Assembly: GCA_937900575.1 (NCBI GenBank)
Contig: CALCEI010000008.1
Span: 1 to 8,412, forward strand
Length of the DNA stretch: 8,412 bases
Origin: an uncultured Clostridia bacterium
GTDB lineage: Bacteria; Bacillota; Clostridia; Christensenellales; UBA1242
Direction of reading: 5' to 3'
This document shows, one piece after another, positions 1 to 7,166 of the stretch (positions are counted from its first letter, which is position 1; each line of letters opens with the position of its first letter). The notes beneath the pieces were generated by a model, which saw nothing but the letters and a program-made list of their open reading frames with translations, was not told the DNA's origin and searched no databases. A program made the translations under genes and the position numbers.

Positions 1-1
1 T

Positions 2-724
2 GATATTGATTATATTAAGGTTCAAAGTGTAAATGATAAAATTAAGCCTGATAAATCGAACTTCTTTAAAAATTCTAAACATGAAATTACTTCTTTCATC
101 AACTCCTTCCTTTTTGATTCTTCTTCATTAGGTAGTGTTTACGATGATGATGAAAATCATTTGATTGAAGTATGGATTGTAACTGGTCGTGATCAGAGCC
201 AGGTTTTAAAGAATATGATTGATGATACATTTACTCCAAATTGGTTTAAGAACGTTAATGAATACTTAAATGCCAATGAAGACGTATCAATATATCTTCC
301 GTTGACCGAAGTTACGTTAGCTGATGAAACAGAAAAAGGACCTATTGGTTATGTAAATGAAAGCGTGTGGGCAAGTTCATTCTCTAATGAGATTGGTTAT
401 CTTGACCTTGATTGTTTACAAGATTATATGAACTTTAATACAACTGGCGGTGTGTTTAAGACAGAAGATTTTATTTCTGTTGGTGGGCTAAAAACTTCAA
501 TGAAACTTACGTTTTGGTACGAGTTTCTAATGAGGGCATTATATCAAAATAAGAAGATTTATGTAATTCCAAAGGTAGGATATCAACACCTACTTGGTAG
601 AGATGGCTCTGTTTCGGACATATACAATACGACAATGAGCGAAAAAGAAGCCGATTGGTGGATTGAGTTAGCCAAGAAAGAATATTACTTTAAATCAGAT
701 AGAAAAAAGACCTACGAAGAATAA
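2..724 (+). CDS. Apparent chimera: ABC-transporter solute-binding protein fragment joined to C-terminal half of a glycosyltransferase-like protein (5' partial)
   Basis: The frame is open from the window edge, so the true start lies upstream; an internal TTG at 161 is not a start. Residues 1-79 (to about position 238) resemble family 1 extracellular solute-binding proteins of sugar ABC transporters: VWIVTGRDQSQVLKNMIDD followed by TFTP (residues about 57-79) matches their conserved 'VW...GRD...(I/V)D..FTP' segment, normally followed by TGI.VN. Instead the sequence switches to NWFKNVNEYL. From there residues 80-240 look like the C-terminal half of a GT-A fold glycosyltransferase: NTTGGVFKTEDFISVGGLK (about 146-164), then a WYEFLMRAL helix and an IPKVGYQH strand. 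The nucleotide-sugar-binding N-terminal half with its DxD motif is absent. A secreted sugar-binding lipoprotein has no known reason to continue into a cytoplasmic transferase, so a misassembly or recombination junction near 238 is likely. The frame is intact across it. The solute-binding assignment is fairly secure, the glycosyltransferase one moderate. Confidence 0.7.
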   Translation, partial: DIDYIKVQSVNDKIKPDKSNFFKNSKHEITSFINSFLFDSSSLGSVYDDDENHLIEVWIVTGRDQSQVLKNMIDDTFTPNWFKNVNEYLNANEDVSIYLPLTEVTLADETEKGPIGYVNESVWASSFSNEIGYLDLDCLQDYMNFNTTGGVFKTEDFISVGGLKTSMKLTFWYEFLMRALYQNKKIYVIPKVGYQHLLGRDGSVSDIYNTTMSEKEADWWIELAKKEYYFKSDRKKTYEE

Positions 725-736
725 TAACGATGCAAT

Positions 737-763
737 GGGAGGGTTTTTTAAACTCTCCCTTTA
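737..763 (+). terminator. Rho-independent terminator of the glycosyltransferase-like gene
   Basis: A 10-bp stem (737-746 pairing with 750-759, one G-T pair) closes on a TTT loop and is followed by TTT. It starts 12 bases after the stop codon at 722-724. The GC-rich base (GGGAG with CTCCC) and its place between two genes fit intrinsic termination, although the T run after the stem is short. Confidence 0.75.
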
Positions 764-807
764 AACATTATAGGTAAGGCTTTTTTATAAAGTAATATTA
801 ACGAAAG

Positions 808-824
808 TACATAGTAATTATGTA
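808..824. repeat. Short inverted repeat upstream of the gp55-like gene
   Basis: TACATA and TATGTA (808-813 and 819-824) form a perfect 6-bp inverted repeat with a 5-base spacer, about 40 bases before the ATG at 863. It could be an operator or part of a promoter, but so short a repeat in AT-rich DNA may be chance. I see no convincing -35/-10 pair in the 725-862 gap. Confidence 0.25.
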
Positions 825-862
825 GGTAAAATGTTTTGCAGCGGAAAAATAGCGCAGCAAAA

Positions 863-2437
863 ATGGCAAAAAGAGGAAGAAAACCAAAAGAAAAGAAAGG
901 TTATTTTTATGAGACAGAGGAGCAAGCAATAATACAATATATTGCTGAAACAAATACCTTAAAACGTGAACAAATTTTTAATCAGATATTATATCCAGCA
1001 TTAACAAAAATGATTGAATCTATCATTAGGCGTTATAAGTTATATGTGCCAGATGAAGAATTCGACCAAACGTTTAATGATACAATATCTTATCTTATGA
1101 CAAAAATAGGTAATTTTAAAGATACCATCATAGGCTATGATGAAATTGAAAATATTAGTGAATTTGAAGCCGTAAGTGGCAAAATAATCACAAGGCTCAA
1201 ACATATTTCAATCTTCCCTGCAACACACTATGCCGTAAGCCGAGAGCACTTAAACGAAGCCTTGGAATCAATAAGACAAGATGCAAAAAAACGTGAAGAA
1301 GAATTTACTGCACAAGGCAAATATATTGAAGCTCAACGCATACGTGAACGTACAAATTATGATATTGAAATGATGCAAGAAATGGGCTACTGCTCTGGCA
1401 TAGAAAACTATTCCAGATATTTTGACGGAAGAAAAGCAGGCGAACCACCTTACACCCTTTTAGATTATTTCCCAAAAGGATTTTTGCTGTTTGTGGACGA
1501 AAGTCACATAACTCTTCCACAAGTGCGTGGCATGTACAATGGAGACAAAGCACGTAAAACAAGTTTGGTGGAATACGGTTTCCGTTTGCCAAGTGCTTAT
1601 GATAACAGGCCACTCAATTTTGAAGAATTTAACAACAGAATTGGACAAGCAATTTACGTTTCTGCAACTCCAAATGATTATGAATTAAGTAAATCTGGTA
1701 ATGTTGTTGAACAAATTATAAGACCAACTTACCTTTTGGACCCTGTTGTTGAAGTTCGCCCAAGCAATGGTCAAGTTGATGATTTGTTTGATGAAATTAA
1801 CAAACAAGTTACAAACAAAGGCAAAGTGCTAGTAACAACATTAACCAAAAAAATGGCAGAAAACTTGTGCAACTACCTTGGCGAAAATGGTGTGCGTGTT
1901 AAATACTTGCACAGCGATATTGACACGTTAGAACGTGTAAAAATAATCAACGAATTACGTTCGGACGAATTTGACGTGCTTGTTGGCATAAACTTATTGC
2001 GTGAAGGTTTGGATTTGCCAGAAGTTACACTTGTTGCCATTTTGGATGCAGACAAAGAAGGGTTTTTACGTTCTTCCACTTCACTCATTCAAACCATTGG
2101 CCGTGCAGCCCGTAACAGCGAAAGCAAGGTTATAATGTACGCAGATAAAATGACAGACAGCATGAAAGTTGCAATAGAAGAAACAAACCGTAGGCGTGAA
2201 ATTCAGGCAAATTATAATAAAACGCATAATGTAAAGCCAAAAACAATCAAAAAAGCAGTTATTGATACACTAAAAATCAGTCTTGGTGTGGAAGAAGAAA
2301 AACTTACAAAACAAGAACTAACAAAGAAAATTGAACAGACCAAAGGCATGATGAATGAAGCAGCATCAAGGTTGGATTTTGAAACGGCAATACGTTTAAG
2401 AGAAGAACTTGCAAAATTAAAACGCAAGTTAAAATAG
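863..2437 (+). CDS. uvrB: In-frame chimera: phage late sigma factor (gp55-like) N-terminus joined to UvrB C-terminal two thirds
   Basis: Start at ATG 863 is chosen because MAKRGRKPK is the usual beginning of the phage family; a TTG at 836 in frame is the alternative, and neither has a strong ribosome binding site. Residues 1 to about 88 (FTKMIESIIRRYKL-type core, here LTKMIESIIRRYKLYVPDEEF) resemble T4 gp55-like sigma factors for late phage transcription. From about residue 93 (DEIENISEF, then HISIFPATHY) the protein is UvrB, the helicase-like damage-verification subunit of the UvrABC excision nuclease. Visible are GYCSGIENYSR, motif II DESH (212-215), motif III SATP (267-270), motif V GINLLREGLDLPEV (375-388), motif VI QTIGRAARN (410-418) and the C-terminal UVR/UvrC-binding motif (about 487-524). 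By alignment on DESH about 220 N-terminal residues are missing, including Walker A and the beta-hairpin that grips DNA, so this product could not work as UvrB. UvrB identity is very secure; the sigma part is likely. Confidence 0.85.
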   Translation: MAKRGRKPKEKKGYFYETEEQAIIQYIAETNTLKREQIFNQILYPALTKMIESIIRRYKLYVPDEEFDQTFNDTISYLMTKIGNFKDTIIGYDEIENISEFEAVSGKIITRLKHISIFPATHYAVSREHLNEALESIRQDAKKREEEFTAQGKYIEAQRIRERTNYDIEMMQEMGYCSGIENYSRYFDGRKAGEPPYTLLDYFPKGFLLFVDESHITLPQVRGMYNGDKARKTSLVEYGFRLPSAYDNRPLNFEEFNNRIGQAIYVSATPNDYELSKSGNVVEQIIRPTYLLDPVVEVRPSNGQVDDLFDEINKQVTNKGKVLVTTLTKKMAENLCNYLGENGVRVKYLHSDIDTLERVKIINELRSDEFDVLVGINLLREGLDLPEVTLVAILDADKEGFLRSSTSLIQTIGRAARNSESKVIMYADKMTDSMKVAIEETNRRREIQANYNKTHNVKPKTIKKAVIDTLKISLGVEEEKLTKQELTKKIEQTKGMMNEAASRLDFETAIRLREELAKLKRKLK

Positions 2438-2441
2438 CAAC

Positions 2442-2471
2442 AAAAAAGACTAGCATTTGCTAGTCTTTTTT
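2442..2471. terminator. Bidirectional terminator between uvrB and the surface-protein gene
   Basis: A perfect 13-bp stem (2442-2454 with 2459-2471) has an ATTT loop, an A run on the left and a T run on the right, so it gives a hairpin plus U-run on both strands. It lies 4 bases after the uvrB stop and 1 base from the stop of the converging minus-strand gene, and so serves both. Confidence 0.92.
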
Positions 2472-2472
2472 A

Positions 2473-5400
2473 TTATTCAACGTCACCTGACTTTGCATCG
2501 TTGTTGTTTTCATTGTTTGAATTGTCTTCAACGTTTTTGTCCTTTTTGCCTTTACCTTTGCCACCTTTTCTTCCTGCGAAGATGAAGAAGACAATTGCAC
2601 CAGCAAGAACAACTACAGAAAGAACAATAAGAACAATTCCCAATGCCAAATCTGTTTTTGTGCTTGGTTCACTTGCGTTTACAACATTAAATGAAATTTT
2701 GTATTCGCCTTCGTTTGCATTTGCATCAGCGATGTAAATTCTTAAAGTGTAAGCGCCTGTTGATGTAAGTTCATAACTTTTTTCATTATTACTTCCACTG
2801 CCAGAAACAGCACTACCGTCTTTTAAAAGTTCAAATTTTAAATCGGTCCAAGCCATATCGCCTTCAACACCGTCTTTGTTTCTGTCTTTAATTTTGATGT
2901 CAAGTGAATATTCTTTACCATCAACTGTAACTTTAAACTTCTTTTCGCTTCTGTTTACAGTTACTTTGTATTTAATTGTGCCGTCAGTTACCAAACTAAT
3001 GTCTTTTTTAAGGTTGTCATCACCAGATACTGTAAATGTAGGTTTGTATGTGTCGCCCACTTTAAATGTGTGAGATGCTGTGATTGTTGAACCTTTGTCT
3101 GATGTTGCTGTATATGTTACAACATATCTTCCTTCTTCTTCATTTGGTGTAAAGGTGTAATCTACTAAAACTTCTTTTGTTACATCTTTCTTTTCAGTGC
3201 CTTTGATGTATTCAACTTTGATATCTGTTGTAACACCATAAGCACCTTGCGTTGCAACCAAAACTGGCAATTCAATTGGGTTACCTTTCTTTGCACCTGT
3301 TTCAAGGTCATTCAATTTGCTTTCATTTTCCCAAACAAGTGTTGGAAGTTTTACGTCAACTGTAAATGTTTTACTTATTGCTTTGCGTTCATAAGTGACG
3401 CCACCAATCTTATATTTAACTTCACCATTGAATGTTATTGTTACTTTGCCTTCTGACTTGAATGTGAAACTGTTTCCACCATTATAGTCATAATCAACAC
3501 CATTTGCATTAATTACGTAATCTATACTACGTGACTCAACTGTTTCATCACCATCTGCATCACGTGTATACTCATGCTTGCCATCGGCAGACCACATTTC
3601 AACATCAAAGTTAACTGTCAAACCACTTGGTGTTAAATTACCTGTTAATGTGTTGCCAGATTTTGTTAATCCTTCACCTGTTGCACCAACCGTTAAAATT
3701 GGGTTGCCTGTTTGTTTTGCTTCAAAGGTATAGAACACTGTTGTGCTGTTGCCAGCATCGTCAGTTGCTGTGTAAACAACATAGTATTTACCTGCAACGT
3801 CTGCATTAATTTTTACATTACTAATTTTGTTTTCAGCACAGTGATATGCGTTTGGAGCAAAATATTTATAATTGAAATCTTCGCCATCTTTTACAACATA
3901 ATATGCTACGGATAAGGATAAATCATCATCTTTTCCATCTGCAAATGTTACTGTTGGCAAACCAACAACTTCTTGTTGAGCAACAACTTTTTCGTTATCC
4001 CAACCATCATCATCTACTGTTGGAGCAGTTTCATCTGACATGTCTTTAATTTTTAAAACTTTTAATGAAATGCCAAGGTCATTATCATCGTTTATTGACA
4101 AAGCAACAACCACATAATAACCTGCATCGCTATCTTCACCAAGTTTTGCCACATTGTAACTGTCTTCTGCATCTAAATTGTTGTCTGCAGGAACAAAGTT
4201 TGTAAAAGCATTTTTAAATGCTGTGGAATCAAGAATATTGCTCTTGCCAAAACTCTTTGTATATTTAACTTCACTTTCTTCTTTTTCGTAATCACCCAAT
4301 GCTGATTGCAAAGCAGTGTTTGCCAAGGTTTTAACATTTGTTTTAATGTTGGTAATGTCTGAATATTTTGCATAGTAAACTGAAGTTTTTACATTCTTTT
4401 CACCGTCTGTTGCAACAACATTAACTTTCAATTCTGAACCTGCTTCTATGCTTGAACGGTCAATTACATTTGTTATTTCAACTTGTGGAATTGAATCGTG
4501 TGTCCTTGCACGTGCTGCAGTTGCTTCAACTTTGATTGTTGCATCATAATGACCAGACCTTGTGTTTACAACTTTGGAATAGGCATAATAATGAACATCA
4601 TATACTCCCTTGTCGTCGCCACAGAAGTTTTTAACATAGTCATCATTATATTCTTCTGCAAACTTCATTTCTTGAGATTTTCTTGGGTCGCCTGATTCTG
4701 TTAAATAGTCTTCGCCTGATTTTGTTACTAATGCAAAGTTACCATAGTAATTATTTGGATCTTCTGGTTTTTTGGTGTTTCTGAATGTTTTTGTACCTTT
4801 ATTATACTCAATTTCACACAATTCGCCACCATACCAAACCAAGTTATCTACATAATATCTTTTGCTGTTATCGTTTGGGTCAGATAAGTAACGTAAATAA
4901 GAAATTTCATCAGGAGCAGAAACATAATCTTCTGCATAAACTGCTGGCAAAATAAGTTCCTTATAACCAACACTATCTTTTAAATCTACATCTGCATGGG
5001 TGTTAATATTTGCCCTTTCAGTTGTTTTGTCGTAGTCATAAGCCATGTAAACTGTTGGGACTTTGCTTGCTGTTACATTCTTAACTTCAACAGTTTTTGT
5101 TAGTGTGTTGTCGTAAACATCTTTAACTTCAAATGTAAATTTGTAAAGACCTGTCATGCTTGAGTAATCATCAACTCCAAAGAATTCTGTTGTCATATCA
5201 AACACGTAGGTATTGTTAAGAAGTTCTTTTTTGATTTGTGAACCGTCTTTTTCAATTGTAAGTTTGGTTAAATTGTAAGCAACATCATTTCCGTTTTTAT
5301 CTGTAATCTTAAGTGAGTTAAGTGTAATACCCTTTTTGCCCAATTCGATGCCAGAAACGGTTGGTGTTTCAAAAGTAATGTCTTCTTTTGCTGGAGCAAC

Positions 5401-6108
5401 ATAACCTTCTTCAACTGTAAATGAATATTTTACTGTGTTGCAGTTGCTTGCTGAATAAACAAGTGTGTAAGCACCTTCGTCTTTTGGACTAAACTTGTTG
5501 TCTGCAACATATTCGTTTGATTCTGGTTCTTCGCCAAGTTTGTATGAAACAACAAATTGGTCGTCCTTATACAAAGAAACTGTAACTGCAACTTCTGGCG
5601 TTTCGTCATCAATAAGTGCAGTTTTTGGTAAATTGTACTTTTTATCAGCACTCTTTGCCATTTTTGCAGGAAGCAAAACTTTAAGGCCGTCATTTTCAAC
5701 CAATTTCAAGGTTGAATTTTCAACTTCCACAAACACTCTATATTCTCTTGTATAGTTGCCGTTTTTTACAAAATAAACCCTGTATGGATTTGTTGAACCA
5801 ACAAGTTTTTCTTTTGCAACTGTTACAACAGAACCAGAAACTGAGAAATATTCATTCTCTGTATCTTCACTAAGAACGTGTTTTTTGCCTGTTGGCTCAA
5901 TAACAACAAGGTCGTGGCCAACTGGTAAGTTGATTTTTAAATCTTCTCCTTTTGCAACTTTTGTTGGAACTTGTTTAAGCAAAATGCTTGCCAATTCGGC
6001 AGATGTTGCGTAAACAGGTGAAATAGGGCTGAATGCAAAAGCAAAACTTGCAAGTGCAAATGCCATAAAACACAAAATTACTTTAAAATATTTTTTTAAT
6101 GTTTTCAT
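2473..6108 (-). CDS. Large secreted, membrane-anchored surface protein with Ig-like repeats
   Basis: The 1211-residue product starts with a classical signal peptide: MKTLKKYFK, a hydrophobic run, and a probable cleavage after VYA at about residue 34. It ends with a single membrane helix (about 1154-1178, GIVLIVLSVVVLAGAIVFF) and a short cytoplasmic tail, first GRKGGKGKGKKDK and then rich in Asn, Asp and Glu. No LPXTG sorting signal is present. The ectodomain consists of beta-rich modules resembling bacterial Ig-like/cadherin-like folds. Recurrent module ends are GAYTLVYSAS (about 212), GLYKFTFEVKD (320), GKYYVVYTATDDAGN (773), GRYVVTYTATSDKG (993) and GAYTLRIYIADAN (1118). Two acidic loops, DADGDETVE (about 850) and DRNKDGVEGD (1075), look calcium-binding. 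An AGGAGA ribosome binding site (6113-6118) fixes the ATG. It is a single-gene unit with its own promoter and a shared terminator. It may act in adhesion or envelope structure; no enzyme motif is seen, and its ligand is unknown. The plus-strand open frames inside are shadows. Confidence 0.85.
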   Translation of the reverse strand: MKTLKKYFKVILCFMAFALASFAFAFSPISPVYATSAELASILLKQVPTKVAKGEDLKINLPVGHDLVVIEPTGKKHVLSEDTENEYFSVSGSVVTVAKEKLVGSTNPYRVYFVKNGNYTREYRVFVEVENSTLKLVENDGLKVLLPAKMAKSADKKYNLPKTALIDDETPEVAVTVSLYKDDQFVVSYKLGEEPESNEYVADNKFSPKDEGAYTLVYSASNCNTVKYSFTVEEGYVAPAKEDITFETPTVSGIELGKKGITLNSLKITDKNGNDVAYNLTKLTIEKDGSQIKKELLNNTYVFDMTTEFFGVDDYSSMTGLYKFTFEVKDVYDNTLTKTVEVKNVTASKVPTVYMAYDYDKTTERANINTHADVDLKDSVGYKELILPAVYAEDYVSAPDEISYLRYLSDPNDNSKRYYVDNLVWYGGELCEIEYNKGTKTFRNTKKPEDPNNYYGNFALVTKSGEDYLTESGDPRKSQEMKFAEEYNDDYVKNFCGDDKGVYDVHYYAYSKVVNTRSGHYDATIKVEATAARARTHDSIPQVEITNVIDRSSIEAGSELKVNVVATDGEKNVKTSVYYAKYSDITNIKTNVKTLANTALQSALGDYEKEESEVKYTKSFGKSNILDSTAFKNAFTNFVPADNNLDAEDSYNVAKLGEDSDAGYYVVVALSINDDNDLGISLKVLKIKDMSDETAPTVDDDGWDNEKVVAQQEVVGLPTVTFADGKDDDLSLSVAYYVVKDGEDFNYKYFAPNAYHCAENKISNVKINADVAGKYYVVYTATDDAGNSTTVFYTFEAKQTGNPILTVGATGEGLTKSGNTLTGNLTPSGLTVNFDVEMWSADGKHEYTRDADGDETVESRSIDYVINANGVDYDYNGGNSFTFKSEGKVTITFNGEVKYKIGGVTYERKAISKTFTVDVKLPTLVWENESKLNDLETGAKKGNPIELPVLVATQGAYGVTTDIKVEYIKGTEKKDVTKEVLVDYTFTPNEEEGRYVVTYTATSDKGSTITASHTFKVGDTYKPTFTVSGDDNLKKDISLVTDGTIKYKVTVNRSEKKFKVTVDGKEYSLDIKIKDRNKDGVEGDMAWTDLKFELLKDGSAVSGSGSNNEKSYELTSTGAYTLRIYIADANANEGEYKISFNVVNASEPSTKTDLALGIVLIVLSVVVLAGAIVFFIFAGRKGGKGKGKKDKNVEDNSNNENNNDAKSGDVE

Positions 6109-6139
6109 ATTGTCTCCTACTTAATTATAAGTCAAATTT

Positions 6140-6168
6140 ATTGTATAAAAAATGCAGAATTTTGTCAA
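6140..6168 (-). promoter_or_regulatory. Predicted sigma-A promoter of the surface-protein gene
   Basis: On the minus strand TTGACA (6163-6168) and TACAAT (6140-6145) are separated by exactly 17 bases, a near-consensus housekeeping promoter about 30 bases from the ATG. A perfect TATAAT also occurs nearer the gene (6124-6129), but it has no -35 at a fitting distance. The rest of the 6109-6322 gap is AT-rich with no gene apparent. Confidence 0.65.
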
Positions 6169-6295
6169 ACAAAATCGACGTCTTAACAATATTTAGTTTA
6201 ATAAAAATTACGTGTTTTATTTTAAGAAAAACCACATGTTTTGTCGAATATTTAATTTGTTTAAAACATTTTGAACTTCAAAGCCATAGCATATT

Positions 6296-6324
6296 AAAAA
6301 AATCCACTTGTTTTAAGTGGATTT
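6296..6324 (-). terminator. Terminator of the HicB-family/175-residue gene unit
   Basis: A 10-bp stem (6300-6309 with 6315-6324) with loop GTTTT is followed on the minus strand by a run of seven U (6302-6296, partly in the stem). It overlaps the last bases of the 175-residue gene, whose stop codon is at 6323-6325, and isolates that unit from the surface-protein gene. Confidence 0.87.
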
Positions 6325-6850
6325 AAAATGTTTTTATTTGTTCGTCTGCATAATCTTTTGCAACAAAATCGAATGCTTCACTGCTTGCCAAAAAGTATTG
6401 CTTTTCTCTGTGTTTTTTTAAGTTGGATAAGAACTTGCCACCAAGAAGTTTGTATCTTTCAACAAGAATCTTATTAAGTATATTAAAATTTAATGTTTTT
6501 GCATTGATAAGTTCGTTTTTTGTTTCCAATGCCCATTCGTTTGGCTCAACACCATTGGTGCTATCAAACTCACATAACACGTTCATTGCTTCTGGTGAAA
6601 CAACCAATCTTAAAATAACCTTGATTTTTTCCATGATGGTACGTGGCAATTCTTTAACATCGTTTGCGTCCATATAGTAGAACTCGTACAACTTATCTGG
6701 TTCGCCAAAAATGGCTTCTGGACGTTTTGCACGTTTAAGAATCACTCTGTCGCCGTAAACCCCGCGCCCTCTTTTATATTCTACAATCTCATAAAAATTG
6801 TTAATTAAGAAATCAAGCTGGGGCCAATTGTTTGAATTAACCTTTGCCAT
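6323..6850 (-). CDS. Unrecognised 175-residue soluble protein, second gene of a HicB-family unit
   Basis: I do not recognise this family. The start is well supported: GGAGG (6855-6859) lies 4 bases before the ATG, in the 11-base gap after the stop of the HicB-family gene, so the two are co-transcribed and the ribosome binding site sits in the junction. The protein has no signal peptide or membrane helix and is mixed alpha/beta by eye. The N-terminal third has a basic patch EYKRGRGVYGDRVILKRAKR (residues about 24-43). The middle, RTIMEKIKVILRLVVSPEAM (70-89), is probably helical, and the C-terminal third has KFLSNLKKHREKQYF (about 139-153). It lacks the short length and Gly-Ser-His core of HicA toxins. 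The pairing suggests either a non-canonical toxin or effector partner, or simply a lineage-specific gene; the first is speculation. Confidence 0.75.
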   Translation of the reverse strand: MAKVNSNNWPQLDFLINNFYEIVEYKRGRGVYGDRVILKRAKRPEAIFGEPDKLYEFYYMDANDVKELPRTIMEKIKVILRLVVSPEAMNVLCEFDSTNGVEPNEWALETKNELINAKTLNFNILNKILVERYKLLGGKFLSNLKKHREKQYFLASSEAFDFVAKDYADEQIKTF

Positions 6851-6861
6851 ATATCCTCCAA

Positions 6862-7143
6862 TTATGCCAATGCATCAACCAAAAGAACAATGTTTTTTGT
6901 TTTGCCTTTATTATTTTCTTTGTAAAGTTTTTCAAAACTTGATGGTGCTTCAATTTCACAATCAAATTTAATTGCACAATCCACCATGGCACAAAGATAT
7001 TCTTTTGCTTTTATGTATGCATCAACAACTGTTTCGCCTTCTGTAACAATGCCCAAATCTGGAATTGAAATTGTGTACCAACCTGTGTTGGAACCTTTTT
7101 CATCATCTTTGTATAAAACTGCTGGATAAACTAAATTTTTCAT
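6862..7143 (-). CDS. HicB-family (type II antitoxin-like) protein, 93 residues
   Basis: The sequence MKNLVYPAVLYKDDE...GWYTISIPDLGIVTEGETVVDAYIKAKEYL has the HicB partial RNase H-like layout: a YPA first strand, a W-x-x-x-x-PDLG second strand (here WYTISIPDLG), a T.GET turn and an A...AKE.L helix, ending in APSS. HicB proteins usually neutralise the mRNA-cleaving toxin HicA and repress their own operon. This one is short: after APSSFEKL there is only KTKNIVLLVDALA, with no helix-turn-helix or ribbon-helix-helix DNA-binding tail evident. An upstream in-frame start at 7176 would add 11 residues, but a GAGGGG site precedes ATG 7143, so 7143 is chosen. No hicA is found on either side; the partner position is occupied by the unrelated 175-residue gene. 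Family call fairly secure, toxin-antitoxin role uncertain. Confidence 0.82.
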   Translation of the reverse strand: MKNLVYPAVLYKDDEKGSNTGWYTISIPDLGIVTEGETVVDAYIKAKEYLCAMVDCAIKFDCEIEAPSSFEKLYKENNKGKTKNIVLLVDALA

Positions 7144-7146
7144 AAA

Positions 7147-7152
7147 CCCCTC
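7147..7152 (-). promoter_or_regulatory. Ribosome binding site fixing the HicB-family start
   Basis: GAGGGG on the minus strand lies 3 bases before ATG 7143 (counted from the last G), while the longer frame from 7176 has no such site and its start overlaps the promoter spacer. This decides the 93-residue form. Confidence 0.75.
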
Positions 7153-7166
7153 GTCAATATAAAAAT

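Larger units (their letters stand above)
239..1139. other. Foreign, phage-like block between two bacterial gene fragments
   Basis: This block of about 0.9 kb holds the C-terminal part of a glycosyltransferase-like gene, a terminator, a short intergenic region and the N-terminal part of a gp55-like late sigma factor gene. Both genes read rightward. To the left lies a solute-binding-protein fragment and to the right UvrB from about its residue 220. Removing the block would not restore either flanking gene, because the flanks are different proteins. The gp55-like half is a phage gene type. Glycosyltransferases are common in large gut phages, so one phage source for the whole block is plausible but inferred. 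Boundaries are estimated from where protein similarity changes (left about 238, right about 1125-1139). No terminal repeats, target duplication or integrase accompany it, which argues against a mobile element. Confidence 0.55.

Noticed and set aside
161..724. A separate gene starting at TTG 161
   Set aside because: The same frame is open back to position 2 and already encodes solute-binding-protein-like sequence upstream, so the TTG is internal.
786..794. T4-like late promoter (TATAAATA) before the gp55-like gene
   Set aside because: Only the partial match TATAAAGTA is present; not enough in AT-rich DNA.
2501..5755. Many plus-strand and other-frame open frames within the surface-protein gene
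   Set aside because: They are low-complexity, lack ribosome binding sites and family features, and lie opposite a long well-supported coding frame.
6124..6129. Perfect TATAAT on the minus strand as the main -10
   Set aside because: No -35 lies 16-18 bases upstream; the TTGACA-17-TACAAT pair further up is the better promoter, though a secondary start cannot be excluded.
6099..6326. A 75-residue plus-strand open frame across the gap upstream of the surface-protein gene
   Set aside because: It overlaps the promoter and the start of the surface-protein gene on one side and a terminator on the other, has AT-rich Ile/Leu/Lys/Cys composition and no ribosome binding site.
6323..6850. The 175-residue protein as a HicA toxin
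   Set aside because: It is about three times too long and lacks the small dsRNA-binding-like fold signature with the Gly-Ser-His core of HicA.
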